Shown piece by piece: positions 50,522 to 60,957 of a DNA stretch of 64,000 bases. Numbering within the stretch: the first letter of the stretch is position 1; every line of letters starts with the position of its first letter. Location: positions 1-64,000 of the forward strand of contig JALHMT010000002.1 of assembly GCA_022843905.1 (NCBI GenBank), in the 5' to 3' direction. Source of the DNA: Rubrivivax sp. (lineage in GTDB: Bacteria > Pseudomonadota > Gammaproteobacteria > Burkholderiales > Burkholderiaceae_C). Under the pieces are notes generated by a model. It saw only the letters and a list, made by a program, of their open reading frames with translations. It did not search any database and was not told the origin of the DNA. A program made the translations under genes and the position numbers.

Positions 50522-53032
50522 ATGAAGATCGGTCAGAAACTCATCCTCGGCGCCGCCGGCCTGACGCTGGTGCCGCTGGCACTCACCGCCGTGCTGCTGT
50601 GGCAGGGTGCCACCCAAGTGGCGTCGGAAACCGTGAACACCCAGGTGCAGACGCAGCTGGTGGCGCTTCGCGACCTGAAGGCCGAGACGGTGCGCTACGA
50701 GTTGAACACCCGGCTGGACGCGCTGCGTTCGCTGGCGCAGAACCGCAGCACGGTCGAGGCCATGAAGGGCTTCAAGAGCACCTTCTACGGTGCCGGGGCC
50801 GAACTGGCCAAGCTCGAGGATCCTTCGAGCCAGCGTCAGGCCATGTCGTCGTACGTCGACCAGCAGTTCGGTGTCGAATTCGCCCGCCGCAACCCCACGG
50901 CCGCCCCGCCGATGGCCGAGCTGTTCAGCATCCTCGACGCCAACACGGTCGCGCTGCAGCACCAGTACATCGTGGCCAATCCGGCGCCGCTGGGCGAGAA
51001 GGAAAAGCTGGTGGCCGCACCCGCGAAGTTCGCCTACAACGAACAGCACGCGCTGTACCACCCGACGATGGAGCGCGCGCAGAAGCTGTTCGGCTTCTAC
51101 GACATCTTCTTCATCGACAACAACACCGACTACCTGCTGTACACGGTGTTCAAGGAACTGGACTACGCCACCCGCATCACCCAGGGCATCGTCGGCAAGA
51201 CCAAGCTGGCCGAGGCCTACCTGCGGGTGAAGAACGCCAAGAGCCGGGACGACATCCACCTCACCGACTTCGAACCTTACCTGCCGTCCTACAACGACCA
51301 GGCGGCCTTCGCCGCCGTGCCCGTCTTCGATGGTGACAAGCAGATCGGCGTGCTCGCCATGCAGCTGCCCATCGACAAGATCACGACGGCCGTGAACTCC
51401 GGCAAGGCCTGGGAGAAGATCGGCCTGGGCCGCACGGGCGACACCTACATCGTCGGCCCCGACAAGCTGCTGCGCACCGACGTGCGCGACGTGCTGACCG
51501 GCAAGAGCGGTTTCATGGCCGCCATGAGCGAGCGCCTGAGCCCGGCGCAGCGCGGCCTGGTCGACAAGAAGAGCACCTCCATCGGCCTCATCAACGCCGA
51601 CTCGCCCGCGGTGCAGGACGCGCTGGCCGGCAAGAGCGGTGTGTCGCGCTTCGTCGACTACCGCGGCGTGAACGTGGTGGGCGCCTATGCGCCGCTGAAG
51701 GTGGGCAACCTGGAATGGGGCATCGTCACCGCCATCGGCGCCGAGGAAGCCGACGCGCCCATCGTGGCGCTGAACGAGGCCACGCAGTACCGTGCCGCGC
51801 TGATCGCCGGCGCCGTGCTGCTGGTGGTGGGCGGGCTGATGTTCTTCTTCGTGCGCGGCTTCATGCGCCCCATCGACAAGCTGTACGAGACCGTGAAGGC
51901 CGTGGCCGCGGGCCGCACCGCCGAGCGCAGCGCGCTCAAGCAGGCCGACGAGATCGGCGACCTGGGCCGGGCCTTCGACAACCTGCTGGACGAACGCATT
52001 GCGCAGCTCGAGAAGGCGCAGGCCGAGAACGAGACGCTGAACAACTCCGTCATCGCGCTGCTGCAGACCGTGTTCCAGCTGTCCAACAAGGACCTCACCG
52101 TGCGTGCCGAGGTCACCGAGGACGTGATCGGCACGCTCAGCTCCTCGATCAACCAGCTCTCCGACGAGACCGGCCGCACGCTGCACGAGGTGCGCCGCAT
52201 TGCCGACGAGGTGCGCGTGGCTTCGGAGTCGGTCAGCCAGCAGGCCGGCCAGGTGGACGACACGGCGCAGGGCGAACGCCAGGCGCTGGAGCAGATGTCC
52301 ACGCAGCTGGCACGCGCCACCAAGCAGCTCACCCAGGTGGCGGCGCTGACCGAAAGCTCCAACCGCACCGCCGAGCAGGCCTCGGCCGCGACCGACACCG
52401 CGCTGCGCACGGTGGCCGCCACGGTGCGCGGCATGGACCAGCTGCGCGAGTCGATCTCCGAGACGGAAAAGCGCTTCAAGCGACTGGGCGAGCGCAGCCA
52501 GGAGATCTCGTCGGTGGTCAGCATGATCAACACCATCTCGGAGCGCACGCACGTGCTGGCGCTGAACGCCGCCATGCAGGCGGCCACGGCGGGCGAGGCC
52601 GGCCGCGGCTTCGCGGTGGTGGCCGAAGAAGTGCAGCGTCTGTCGGAGAGCTCGCGGCAGGCCACGCAGCAGATCTCGCAGCTGGTGCAGAACATCCAGC
52701 TCGAGACCAACGAAACCATCTACACCATGAACCGCCTGATCAGCGACGTCGTCTCGCAGTCCGAGAAGGCGCAGCTGGCCGGCGATCAGATGACCCAGAC
52801 GCGGCAGACCACGGCCGAGCTGGTGGGCATGGTGCAGCAGATCGCCACCTTCTCGCAGCAGCAGTCGCTGATGGCGCGTGAGCTGCAGCTCTCGGTGGCC
52901 AAGCTCAACAAGGGCTCGATGGCCACGGTGAGCGCCATCTCGCAGCAGACCACGTCCACGCAGAGCCTGGTGCAGTCCTCCCGCAAGCTGATCGACGCGG
53001 TGTCGCAGTTCACGCTGCCCCAGCCGGCCTGA
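50522..53032 (+). CDS. pilJ: PilJ-type methyl-accepting chemotaxis protein
   Basis: 836 residues, longer than P. aeruginosa PilJ (682). One membrane segment at about 10-30, a periplasmic region of about 385 residues with two Cache-like halves ([20 protein letters not shown] and the [21 protein letters not shown]ache motif), a second membrane segment (about 415-440), HAMP, and a long signalling coiled coil whose tip reads [21 protein letters not shown] with the Glu/Asn pattern of PilJ-type receptors. It should sense surface contact or an external ligand and control ChpA. GGAGA precedes the ATG. The large double-Cache sensor differs from the PilJ of pseudomonads. Confidence 0.88.
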   Translation: MKIGQKLILGAAGLTLVPLALTAVLLWQGATQVASETVNTQVQTQLVALRDLKAETVRYELNTRLDALRSLAQNRSTVEAMKGFKSTFYGAGAELAKLEDPSSQRQAMSSYVDQQFGVEFARRNPTAAPPMAELFSILDANTVALQHQYIVANPAPLGEKEKLVAAPAKFAYNEQHALYHPTMERAQKLFGFYDIFFIDNNTDYLLYTVFKELDYATRITQGIVGKTKLAEAYLRVKNAKSRDDIHLTDFEPYLPSYNDQAAFAAVPVFDGDKQIGVLAMQLPIDKITTAVNSGKAWEKIGLGRTGDTYIVGPDKLLRTDVRDVLTGKSGFMAAMSERLSPAQRGLVDKKSTSIGLINADSPAVQDALAGKSGVSRFVDYRGVNVVGAYAPLKVGNLEWGIVTAIGAEEADAPIVALNEATQYRAALIAGAVLLVVGGLMFFFVRGFMRPIDKLYETVKAVAAGRTAERSALKQADEIGDLGRAFDNLLDERIAQLEKAQAENETLNNSVIALLQTVFQLSNKDLTVRAEVTEDVIGTLSSSINQLSDETGRTLHEVRRIADEVRVASESVSQQAGQVDDTAQGERQALEQMSTQLARATKQLTQVAALTESSNRTAEQASAATDTALRTVAATVRGMDQLRESISETEKRFKRLGERSQEISSVVSMINTISERTHVLALNAAMQAATAGEAGRGFAVVAEEVQRLSESSRQATQQISQLVQNIQLETNETIYTMNRLISDVVSQSEKAQLAGDQMTQTRQTTAELVGMVQQIATFSQQQSLMARELQLSVAKLNKGSMATVSAISQQTTSTQSLVQSSRKLIDAVSQFTLPQPA

Positions 53033-53116
53033 TCGCGGTCGGAACACCGCAAGAGCCCGACCCGATCGCCCCACGGCTTCCGATCTCGCGTCCCAGCCCC
53101 CCTTCATCGAGAACCC

Positions 53117-55999
53117 ATGCGACTGGATGACCTGCTGCGCGTGATGCGCGAGGAATTCGCGCAAGCCGCCGACCAGATCGACGCCGGCCTGCTGCAGTGG
53201 CTGGGCGACGAGGGCTCCGACGCCGAACGGCATGCGCAGGCCGTGGCGGCCGAGCTCGACCGCGTCGCGCAGACGGCGCGCATCATTTCGCTCGAAGGCC
53301 TGGGCGTGGCGCTGGAGCAGACGCGCGATGCCGCGCTGACATTGGCGCTGTTCGATGCCGATACGATGGGCGAGGGCCTGGGCTGGCTCGCCGGCTGGCG
53401 CGGCTGCTTCGAAGCCTGCTTCGCCGCCCCCGGCGAGGCCGGGGCGAGCGATGCCTTGGTCGAGTGGCTGGCCCGCAGCCCGCTCGGCCTGGACCCCGAC
53501 TCGGCAGCCGGCCTGCGCGCCCTGCTGGTGGTGGCCCCCAGCCTGCCCGACGAGATGGGCGACGAGCTGCAGCTCGTGCCCGAGGCCACCGAAGGCGATG
53601 TCTCGCTGGCCGTTCCCGACGACGTCGACCCCGACCTCTACGAGACCTTCCTGGCCGACGCTCCGGCCCAGGCGGCGCGACTGGGCGACGCCGTGCGGAC
53701 GCTGGTGCGCAGCGGCCTGGCCGCCGCGCAGATCCAGGAAGCGCAGCGCGTCGCGCACACCTTCAAGGGCAGCGGCAACATCATCGGCGTGCGCGGCGTG
53801 GGGCGCCTGGCGCACCGCATCGAGGACCTGATCGAGTTCGCCGCCGAGCAGGGCGGCACGCTGCCCGGCCCCATGGGGCAGGACCTGGAGCAGGCCGCTG
53901 CCACGCTCGACCAGATGCTCTACACGCTGCGCGGCGAGGAAGAGCCGCCGCAGCAGTCGCGCCGGCACCTGCAGGACCTGATCGACTGGGTCAACGCCAT
54001 CCGCCGTGGTGACTGGCCGGCGCGGGTCGCCGATCGCCAGGCGGGCGCCGCCGAACGCGACCCGGTGGATGCGCAGCCTTCGGTGTTCGATCCGATCGAC
54101 ATCGATGCCCAGGAGTGGGCGCCCTCGACCGTCGCCGCGCCGGCCGAGCCGAACAGGCCCGCGACGTCGCCAGCCCCCGCTGTCGCTTCGGAGCCGGCCG
54201 AGGTCGAGGCGCAGCTGCGTGTGAGCGTGCCGCGCCTGGACCGCCTGGTGCGGCGCGCCGGCCAGGGCCTGGTGCTCGGCGGTCGCCTGGGACAGCACCT
54301 GCGCACGGTCGAGGAACGCCTGCAGGCGCTGGACGCGCAGAACAGCGCCCTGACGCAGCGCCTGCGCGAGCTGCAGCTGGCGCTGGAGAAGCAGGGGGTC
54401 TCGCTGCAGGAAAAGGCCGGCGCCGACGGCGTCGGTTTCGACCCGCTGGAGATGGACCGCTACAACCACCTGCACACGCTGTCGCGCTTCGTCGCCGAGC
54501 TGGTGGACGATGAACGCGAACTGGGCCGCGCCGCGCGCGACGAGACCCAGCGCGCCAGCGCCGCGCTGCGCGAGCACACGCTGCAGCTGAAGGACCAGCA
54601 CCGCGAACTGCTGCAGGCCCGCCTGGTGCCCATGCGCAACATCGTCTCGCGCCTGCGCCGCACCGTGTCGCAGACCGCCGCGGCGCTGGGGCGCAAGGTG
54701 CGCCTGGTGGTCGAAGGCGAGCAGGTGCAGCTCGACAGCGACGTGCTGGAGCGCCTGACCGAGCCGCTGCTGCACCTGCTGCGCAATGCCGTCGACCACG
54801 GCATCGAGCCGGCCGAAGAGCGCGCGCTCTACGGCAAGCCCGAGGAGGGCACCATCGTGCTCGGCTGCCGTCGCGACGGCCAGACCGTGCACCTGACCTG
54901 CCGCGACGATGGTCGTGGCGTCGACCTCGGTGCCGTGCATGGAAAGGCGGTGTCGCTGGGGCTGCTGGACGCGGGCGTCGAGCCGTCGATGCAGGAGCTG
55001 GCTCGCCTCATCATGCTGCCGGGATTTTCCACGCGCGACGAAGTCACCGAGGTCTCGGGACGCGGCGTCGGCATGGACGTGGTGGCCGAGCGCGTGCGCG
55101 CTATGAAGGGCCACGTCGATATCCACACCGAGCCGCTGGCCGGCAGCACCTTCACCGTGCGCGTGCCCGCCAGCACCGGCAGCGTGCATGCGCTGATCGT
55201 CGAAGTGGCGGGCGAATTGCTCGCCCTGCCCACCGATACCGTGGTCAAGGCGCTGGCCGCCGGCCAGGGCGAAGTGCAGGGCGACAGGCTGCACCACATG
55301 GAACTCGAGTACCCGCTGGCCTGGCTGGGCGACTGGACGGGCTTGTCTCCGGCCGCGTCGGGCGCGTCGCGGCCGGCCTCGCCGCCGGCCGTGCTGGTGC
55401 GCTGCGGCACTGGCACCGTGGCGCTGGCAGTCGACCGCGTGGTCGATGCGCGCGAACTGATCCTGCAGGACGTGGGCACCCTGCTGCGCCGCTGTCGCGG
55501 CGTGGGAGGTGCAGCGCTGCAGCCCGATGGCCGGGTGCTCTTCGTGCTCGACCCCGACCGCCTGGAGTCCAGCTCGCGCGACGGCATCGGCCAGGCTGCC
55601 GCCGCCGCACTGCGCCACCGTGCTCAGGTGCAACGCCGCCGCGTGATGGTGGTGGACGATGCGATCTCCGTGCGCAAGGCGGTGTCGCAGCTGATGCAGG
55701 ACGCCGGCTACGAGGTGCTGGCCGCCCGCGACGGTTTCGACGCCCTGCAGCAACTCGAACATCAGGCGGTCGACATCGTGCTGACCGACCTGGAGATGCC
55801 CAACCTGAACGGCCTCGACCTGACGCGCCAGCTGCGCCTGCGGCCGCAGCTGCAGGCCACACCCATCGTGATGATCACCTCGCGCTCGACGGTCAAGCAC
55901 CGCGATGCCGCCCTGGCCGCAGGCGTCACGCGCTATCTCACCAAGCCCTATACCGACCAGGAACTGGTCGGCTGCGTGCGGAGCATGTTGACGGCTTGA
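53117..55999 (+). CDS. chpA: ChpA-like hybrid CheA histidine kinase
   Basis: 960 residues, against about 2470 in P. aeruginosa ChpA. An N-terminal Hpt-like domain without a phospho-histidine (1-130), then one active Hpt with His214 in RVAHTFKGSGNIIG, then a disordered linker (about 300-365), dimerisation helices, the CheA ATPase (LLHLLRNAVDHGIEPAEERA, DDGRGVD, GRGVGMDVV), a CheW-like domain (about 690-830) and a C-terminal receiver domain (VMVVDDAISVRK, LTDLEMPNLNG, YLTKPYTDQE). It phosphorylates PilG/PilH-type regulators. It has far fewer Hpt modules than the pseudomonad protein. It ends the cluster. Confidence 0.9.
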   Translation: MRLDDLLRVMREEFAQAADQIDAGLLQWLGDEGSDAERHAQAVAAELDRVAQTARIISLEGLGVALEQTRDAALTLALFDADTMGEGLGWLAGWRGCFEACFAAPGEAGASDALVEWLARSPLGLDPDSAAGLRALLVVAPSLPDEMGDELQLVPEATEGDVSLAVPDDVDPDLYETFLADAPAQAARLGDAVRTLVRSGLAAAQIQEAQRVAHTFKGSGNIIGVRGVGRLAHRIEDLIEFAAEQGGTLPGPMGQDLEQAAATLDQMLYTLRGEEEPPQQSRRHLQDLIDWVNAIRRGDWPARVADRQAGAAERDPVDAQPSVFDPIDIDAQEWAPSTVAAPAEPNRPATSPAPAVASEPAEVEAQLRVSVPRLDRLVRRAGQGLVLGGRLGQHLRTVEERLQALDAQNSALTQRLRELQLALEKQGVSLQEKAGADGVGFDPLEMDRYNHLHTLSRFVAELVDDERELGRAARDETQRASAALREHTLQLKDQHRELLQARLVPMRNIVSRLRRTVSQTAAALGRKVRLVVEGEQVQLDSDVLERLTEPLLHLLRNAVDHGIEPAEERALYGKPEEGTIVLGCRRDGQTVHLTCRDDGRGVDLGAVHGKAVSLGLLDAGVEPSMQELARLIMLPGFSTRDEVTEVSGRGVGMDVVAERVRAMKGHVDIHTEPLAGSTFTVRVPASTGSVHALIVEVAGELLALPTDTVVKALAAGQGEVQGDRLHHMELEYPLAWLGDWTGLSPAASGASRPASPPAVLVRCGTGTVALAVDRVVDARELILQDVGTLLRRCRGVGGAALQPDGRVLFVLDPDRLESSSRDGIGQAAAAALRHRAQVQRRRVMVVDDAISVRKAVSQLMQDAGYEVLAARDGFDALQQLEHQAVDIVLTDLEMPNLNGLDLTRQLRLRPQLQATPIVMITSRSTVKHRDAALAAGVTRYLTKPYTDQELVGCVRSMLTA

Positions 56000-56063
56000 G
56001 CGCCTGCTCAGGGAACGCCCCGAAACTGGGCATCCCAATCTGCCGTTTTTCACGCACTTGTTC

Positions 56064-56090
56064 TCATCTTTCGCACCCGAGTGCCGAAAA
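56064..56090 (+). promoter_or_regulatory. Candidate FliA (sigma-28) promoter
   Basis: TCATCTTT (56064-56071) and GCCGAAAA (56083-56090) are 11 bases apart, matching the sigma-28 consensus TAAAGTTT-N11-GCCGATAA at 5 of 8 and 7 of 8 positions. It stands 74 bases before the Cache-protein gene. Confidence 0.42.
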
Positions 56091-56163
56091 GTTGATGGAA
56101 GTCAGATCGGAGCGCCATCCCGGCACTCCCGCTTCCAAACCCTTTTCACTCCGGAGACCGACG

Positions 56164-56649
56164 ATGAAGAAGCTTTTCACCCTGCTGGCCGCATCCCTGC
56201 TGCTGGCGTCGGCGGCGCAGGCCAGCTCCCCCCAGGACTCGATCCGCCAGCTCGATGAGCGGCTGGCCAAGATCGGTGCACCCAAGGTCGAAGGCACGGC
56301 AGCCGTGGCCGACAAGACCGTGGGTGCGCTGTTCTACGGCCCGCGCCGCATCAACAACAACTTCGACGTCGTCGACGAGATCCGCAAGACCACGGGCGCG
56401 TCGGCCACCGTCTTCGTCAAGGACGGCGAGGAGTTCGTGCGCGTCAGCACCAACGTGCTGACGCCGGAAGGCAAGCGCGGCATCGGCACCACGCTGGCGC
56501 GCAACAAGGCCTACGAGGCGCTGGTGAAGGGGCAGTCGTATTGCGGCGTGATCGACGTGCTCGGCACCCAGTTCGATGCCTGCTACAACCCGATCAAGGA
56601 CGGCGGCGGCAAGGTCATCGGCTCGACCTACGTCGGCCACAAGAAGTAA
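56164..56649 (+). CDS. Secreted Cache-domain protein
   Basis: 161 residues starting at ATG 56164 with CGGAGA upstream. A signal peptide ([20 protein letters not shown], cut before SSPQDS) is followed by a region with the Cache_3-type pattern: [60 protein letters not shown] and [14 protein letters not shown]. Such a domain is normally the sensor of an MCP; here it has no membrane anchor or signalling domain. Two cysteines in the mature part (about 128 and 139) could form a disulfide. The MCP gene begins 28 bases downstream, so this looks like a separate sensory partner. Function is inferred. Confidence 0.8.
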   Translation: MKKLFTLLAASLLLASAAQASSPQDSIRQLDERLAKIGAPKVEGTAAVADKTVGALFYGPRRINNNFDVVDEIRKTTGASATVFVKDGEEFVRVSTNVLTPEGKRGIGTTLARNKAYEALVKGQSYCGVIDVLGTQFDACYNPIKDGGGKVIGSTYVGHKK

Positions 56650-56677
56650 GCCACGGCGCCACCACGGGGGGAAGCCC

Positions 56678-58261
56678 ATGAAGACACTGCTCCGCAACCT
56701 GGCCACCCACGTGGCCGGCGCGCGCATCGGCGCCCAGCTGGCGCTGGCCTTCGGCATCGTGCTGACCCTGCTGCTGGTGCAGGGTGGCCTGTCGATCTGG
56801 AAGCTGGGCCTGGTCAACGGCGCCGCCCACGAGCTGGCCGAGAAGTGGCTGCCCGGGGTGGCCCACACCAACAAGGTGCGCATGGCGCTGCTGGAGCACC
56901 GCGAGTTCGAGATCAAGCACACCAAGGCACCCGACTCCAGCTACCACGCCGAGTACGAAGAGAAGATGACGGCGGCGGCGAAGACCGTCGTCGATACGAT
57001 CCAGGCCTACTCGAAGTCGGCGCAGGGCGAAGCCGAAACGGCGCTGCTGGCACGCTTCAACAAGCACTGGAGCGAGTACGGCGAGGTCACCAGGAAGGTG
57101 GTCGCCCTGGGAAGATCCGACAAGGCGCAGGACGCCCAGGACATCAGCGACGGCGCGGCCTCGGTGGCCATGACGGAGACGCTGAACGCGATCGACAAGC
57201 TCACCGCCTACAACTTCGAAGGCGGGCAGGCGGCCGATGCCCATGCGCAGTCGATCTACCTGCAGTCTCGCACCCTGCTGGGCTCCCTCGTTGCCGCGGC
57301 GCTCGTGACCGGACTGCTGCTGGCGGTGTTCATCACGCGTTCCCTGCTGCGCCGCCTGGGCGGAGAACCCGACGCGGCAGCACGTGTGGCTGCCGCCGTG
57401 GCCCAGGGCGACCTGACCACGCCCATCGTGCTGGCGCGAGGCGACACCAGCAGCGTGATGGCCCACCTGAAGGAGATGCAGCTGCGCCTGACCGAGGTGG
57501 TCGGCTCGGTGCGTCTGGGCTCGGAAGGCGTGGCCACGGCCAGTGCGCAGATCGCCTCGGGCAACAACGACCTGTCCAGCCGCACGGAGCACCAGGCCAG
57601 CGCACTGCAGCAGACCGCAGCCTCGATGGAGGAGCTGGGCTCCACCGTGCGTCAGAACACCGACAGCGCACGCCAGGCCAATCAGCTGGCGTCCAGCGCC
57701 AGCCAGGTGGCGCAGCAAGGCGGCGAGGTGGTGGGCCGCGTCGTCGACACCATGAAGGGCATCAACCAGAGCTCGCGCCGCATTGCAGAGATCATCGGCA
57801 CCATCGACGGCATCGCCTTCCAGACCAACATCCTGGCGCTGAACGCCGCGGTGGAAGCCGCGCGCGCCGGCGAGCAGGGCCGCGGTTTCGCGGTGGTGGC
57901 CGGCGAGGTGCGCAGCCTGGCCCAGCGCAGCGCCGAGGCGGCGCGCGAGATCAAGACCCTGATCAGCGACAGCGTCGAGCGCGTCGAACAAGGCACCGCA
58001 CTGGTGGACAGCGCCGGCGCCACCATGGGCCAGATCGTCACGGCCATCCAGCGCGTCAACGACATCGTCGGCGAGATCAGCACGGCCAGCGTCGAGCAGA
58101 ACAATGGCGTGGCGCAGGTCGGGCAGGCGGTCTCGGCGATGGACCAGGCGACGCAGCAGAATGCGGCGCTGGTGGAGGAGTCGGCTGCGGCCGCGGAAAG
58201 CCTCAGGCAGCAGGCCCAGGCCCTGGTGCAGTCGGTGGCGGTCTTCAGGCTGGCGAAGTGA
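56678..58261 (+). CDS. Methyl-accepting chemotaxis protein, four-helix-bundle type
   Basis: 527 residues starting at ATG 56678, with a G-rich ribosome site. Membrane segments at about 20-40 and 195-215 enclose a helical periplasmic domain of about 150 residues (four-helix bundle, with [17 protein letters not shown]). HAMP follows ([20 protein letters not shown]) and the signalling domain has the tip [20 protein letters not shown], class 36H-like. It is not the Cache type; the preceding gene supplies a free Cache protein. It is convergent with the LytT-type regulator gene. It belongs to the flagellar-type chemotaxis receptors rather than to the PilJ type. Confidence 0.92.
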   Translation: MKTLLRNLATHVAGARIGAQLALAFGIVLTLLLVQGGLSIWKLGLVNGAAHELAEKWLPGVAHTNKVRMALLEHREFEIKHTKAPDSSYHAEYEEKMTAAAKTVVDTIQAYSKSAQGEAETALLARFNKHWSEYGEVTRKVVALGRSDKAQDAQDISDGAASVAMTETLNAIDKLTAYNFEGGQAADAHAQSIYLQSRTLLGSLVAAALVTGLLLAVFITRSLLRRLGGEPDAAARVAAAVAQGDLTTPIVLARGDTSSVMAHLKEMQLRLTEVVGSVRLGSEGVATASAQIASGNNDLSSRTEHQASALQQTAASMEELGSTVRQNTDSARQANQLASSASQVAQQGGEVVGRVVDTMKGINQSSRRIAEIIGTIDGIAFQTNILALNAAVEAARAGEQGRGFAVVAGEVRSLAQRSAEAAREIKTLISDSVERVEQGTALVDSAGATMGQIVTAIQRVNDIVGEISTASVEQNNGVAQVGQAVSAMDQATQQNAALVEESAAAAESLRQQAQALVQSVAVFRLAK

Positions 58262-58283
58262 TCCGCATGCCGGTCCAGCCCGG

Positions 58284-59129
58284 CTACATGCCCTTGAAGA
58301 GGTGCGCGTAGAGCCGGCTGGCGACGAGCGTCTCGTCGCGGCCGCGCAGCGTGAGCGTGACCTTGCCGCTGTCCTCGCGCCTGGCGGTGGCGATGCAGCG
58401 GGCTTGCACCACGGTGCCCCGGTGCACCTGCCAGAAGCGCTGCGGATCGAGCTGCGGCAGCAGCTCGCGCAGCGACAGGCGGATGAGATGCTCGTGCGTG
58501 GCGGTGATGACGCGCACGTACTTGTCGGCCGCTTCGAAGTAGATCACCTCGTCCACCGGCACCAGGTGCACCATCGCGCCCACCTGCGCCTGGATGACCT
58601 CCAGCCGTGCGGGCGCCGACGGGACGGCCGCGGCGCCGAGCAGGGCGCGCAGCTGACCCAGCGTCTGTTCCAGCGCCTCGGCTTGTTGTGATGCCGCCTG
58701 GGCGCCCGTCGGCGTGGCCGGTCCCGGCGCGGGCGCGGGGCGTTGCGCCTGCAGCCGGCCGCGCAGGCGCGCGACACACTCGGCCAGGCGCGCCGGGGTC
58801 ACCGGCTTGACCAGGTAGTCGACCGCCTGCGCCTCGAAGGCCTGCAACGCGTATTGGTCGTAGGCCGTGACGAAGACGAGCAGCGGGAAGGTCGTGCCCG
58901 CCGGCCAGTCCTCGGCCAGCACCTGCGCGGCTTCCAGCCCGCTCAGACCCGGCATGCGGATGTCGAAGAAGCACACCGAGGGCTGCAACGCCAGCGCCTG
59001 GTCGACGGCGCTCTGGCCGTCGCCCACCATCGCGGCGATGCGCAGCTCCGGCCAGGCACGGGCCAGCTCGGCTTTCAGGCCATCGGCCAGCAGCGGTTCA
59101 TCCTCGGCGATCAGGGCGGTGACGTTCAT
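58284..59129 (-). CDS. LytTR-type response regulator
   Basis: 281 residues from ATG 59129. Receiver domain (1-125) with AEDEP, phospho-acceptor Asp56 (FFDIRMPGLSG), VTAYDQYALQAFE and Lys in YLVKPVTPA. Then an Ala/Pro-rich linker (about 135-165) and a LytTR DNA-binding domain (about 180-280, VDEVIYFEAADKYVRVIT and FWQVHRGTVVQARCI). Its start overlaps the stop of the kinase gene by four bases, giving one operon. Targets are unknown; AlgR-type regulators in relatives act on pili and exopolysaccharide. Confidence 0.93.
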   Translation of the reverse strand: MNVTALIAEDEPLLADGLKAELARAWPELRIAAMVGDGQSAVDQALALQPSVCFFDIRMPGLSGLEAAQVLAEDWPAGTTFPLLVFVTAYDQYALQAFEAQAVDYLVKPVTPARLAECVARLRGRLQAQRPAPAPGPATPTGAQAASQQAEALEQTLGQLRALLGAAAVPSAPARLEVIQAQVGAMVHLVPVDEVIYFEAADKYVRVITATHEHLIRLSLRELLPQLDPQRFWQVHRGTVVQARCIATARREDSGKVTLTLRGRDETLVASRLYAHLFKGM

Positions 59130-60277
59130 GCGGTCTCTCGCGGCCAGGGCAGGTGGATGCGTGCTTCGGTGCCGCCCTCGGCGTCGTTGCACGCGCGGAT
59201 GTCGAAGCGGGCCTGGGTGCCGTGCAGCGCCGCCAGCCGCGCGCGCACCTGTTCCAGGCCGAAGCGCGTGCCGCCGGTGGCGGCTGCCGTGTCCAGGCCC
59301 ACACCGGTGTCGCGCACGCTCAGCAGCAGCTGTGCGCCGTCGCGCTGCGCACGCACCTCGATGCGGCCGCCGGCCACCTTGGGCTCCAGGCCGTGGCGGA
59401 TGCAGTTTTCCACCAGCGGCTGCAGCAGCAGGGGCGGCACGGGCAGGCCGCGCAGCGCCTCGGGCAGTTCCAGCACCACCTGCAGGCGCGGCCCCATGCG
59501 CAGCGACATCAGAGCCAGGTAGTCGGTCAGGCGCTCGAACTCCAGCGCCAGCGGGTGCGAGCCGGTGCGCGACGCGTTCAACGTCGCGCGCAGGAAGGCG
59601 ATCAGCCGGTCGAGCATCTCCTGCGCACGCTCGGCGTCGATGCCGATCAGCACGCGCAGCGTGGCCAGCGTGTTGAACAGCATGTGCGGTTCGAGCTGCG
59701 ATTCCAGCAGCTTGAGCTGGTTCTCGGCGGCCTGTCGTTGCGCGGCCTCGGCCGCCGCACGCGTGGCGGCCAGGCGTTCCATGGTCGTGACCCAGGCCAC
59801 GGCGACCAGCGACCCGATGACGGTCATTGCCAGGGTCAGCCGCGAGCCGGTGTGGGTCATGTTGAACAGATTGGGCGTGTCGAAGCCCGTCACGAGATCG
59901 CCCAGCCAGGTGCCGACCAGCGGCCCGAACACCATCGCCAGGATCATGGCCGGCACCATGGCGCGCCAGCCCATGTCGAAGCCCTTCGCGCCCAGCGGTT
60001 CTCCGCGCTGTTCGCGCTGTCTGTCCATGCGCAGGGCCACCCCGATGCGCATCACGTCGGTCATGAGCCAGCAGGTGAAGCCGATGCAGAACGAGTACAG
60101 CAGCTTGTATTGCAGGTTGCCGCGATCGATGGCGGCAATGAACAGGCCGATGGCGGTGCACATCACCGTCATGAAGAAGAAGCCGCGCTTGAGGCGGGTC
60201 AGCGCCAGCCCGCCGGCGGTGCGCGCCGGCTCTTGCGCCTTCGTGGCGCGGGTCGACGACAAGTCAGAGGCTGCCAT
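59126..60277 (-). CDS. LytS-like sensor histidine kinase (His_kinase family)
   Basis: 383 residues from ATG 60277. Four or five membrane segments (about 32-165) without a large periplasmic domain, then the His_kinase box with His198 in QLEPHMLFNTLATL, and the ATPase N box PLLLQPLVENCIRHGL and G box DTGVGL. It phosphorylates the LytTR regulator encoded next, with which it overlaps by four bases. The signal is unknown. Its start overlaps the 3' end of the upstream membrane-protein gene by 14 bases, so all three are probably one operon. Confidence 0.92.
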   Translation of the reverse strand: MAASDLSSTRATKAQEPARTAGGLALTRLKRGFFFMTVMCTAIGLFIAAIDRGNLQYKLLYSFCIGFTCWLMTDVMRIGVALRMDRQREQRGEPLGAKGFDMGWRAMVPAMILAMVFGPLVGTWLGDLVTGFDTPNLFNMTHTGSRLTLAMTVIGSLVAVAWVTTMERLAATRAAAEAAQRQAAENQLKLLESQLEPHMLFNTLATLRVLIGIDAERAQEMLDRLIAFLRATLNASRTGSHPLALEFERLTDYLALMSLRMGPRLQVVLELPEALRGLPVPPLLLQPLVENCIRHGLEPKVAGGRIEVRAQRDGAQLLLSVRDTGVGLDTAAATGGTRFGLEQVRARLAALHGTQARFDIRACNDAEGGTEARIHLPWPRETA

Positions 60278-60800
60278 GGAGGTCGATTGTCGCGCCGCCA
60301 TGCCGGCCCTTGCGGTGCGGCACCAGCGACAGCAGGCGCAGCGTATGGCCCAGCAGCAGGCCGCTGATGCAGCCGCTGACCCCGGCCAGCGTCCACACGA
60401 AGGCGGCCGAGCCGGCCAGCGCGGGGTTGATGGCAGCGGTGACACCGGCGCCGTAGCGCAGCGAGAAGACCGCCAGGATCACCACCAGGGGCAGGCGGCT
60501 GCCCGGAAGCCGCAGGCGCTGCGTGGCGGTGTCCCAAGTGGCGCCGGGCCGCAGGGGCAGCCACATGCCCGCTGCAGTGCCTGCCAGCCAGGTGGCCAGC
60601 CAGACAGCGGCCCCCGTCGGCTGTGCGCGCCACGAGGGCATCACCGTCCACAGACCCAGGCCCAGCAGGGCCAGGGGCAGCAGCAGCAGGCGTGCAGGGG
60701 CGACGCTGCGGTCGCGGCCCTGCCACAGGCCCAGGGCGACCAGCGCGGCGAGCAATGCCCAGACCCAGGCGGGCGTACCTTGGAGGATGGCGATGATCAT
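60264..60800 (-). CDS. Integral membrane protein, DUF6622-like
   Basis: 178 residues from ATG 60800 (IIAILQGTPAWVWALLAALV). Five to six hydrophobic segments with short loops; the pattern WVWALLAALVALGLWQGRDR resembles a small family of membrane proteins annotated as DUF6622, quoted from memory. Function unknown. It is the first gene of the operon with the LytS/LytT pair, whose start codon it overlaps, so a link to that pathway is possible. It is divergent from the formylglutamate amidohydrolase gene. Confidence 0.72.
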   Translation of the reverse strand: MIIAILQGTPAWVWALLAALVALGLWQGRDRSVAPARLLLLPLALLGLGLWTVMPSWRAQPTGAAVWLATWLAGTAAGMWLPLRPGATWDTATQRLRLPGSRLPLVVILAVFSLRYGAGVTAAINPALAGSAAFVWTLAGVSGCISGLLLGHTLRLLSLVPHRKGRHGGATIDLHGSL

Positions 60801-60957
60801 GCTGCTGCTCTTCCTGCTTCCTTGAGGGTTGTCGGCGACCGCGCACTCGCGACGGCCCGCAGGCACTTTGTGGGAGGGCGCGGCGCGGCGCCAGCGCCGG
60901 GCGATGAAACGCCGACCGCTGTCGCGAAACGCCGGCCTGCCGGCGTAGGATCGAACG

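Noticed and set aside
50384..56053. A very long open frame on the minus strand opposite pilJ and chpA
   Set aside because: Its composition (His/Arg/Leu/Gly-rich, no domains) is that of the antisense frame of GC-rich genes; the plus-strand genes have complete motifs.
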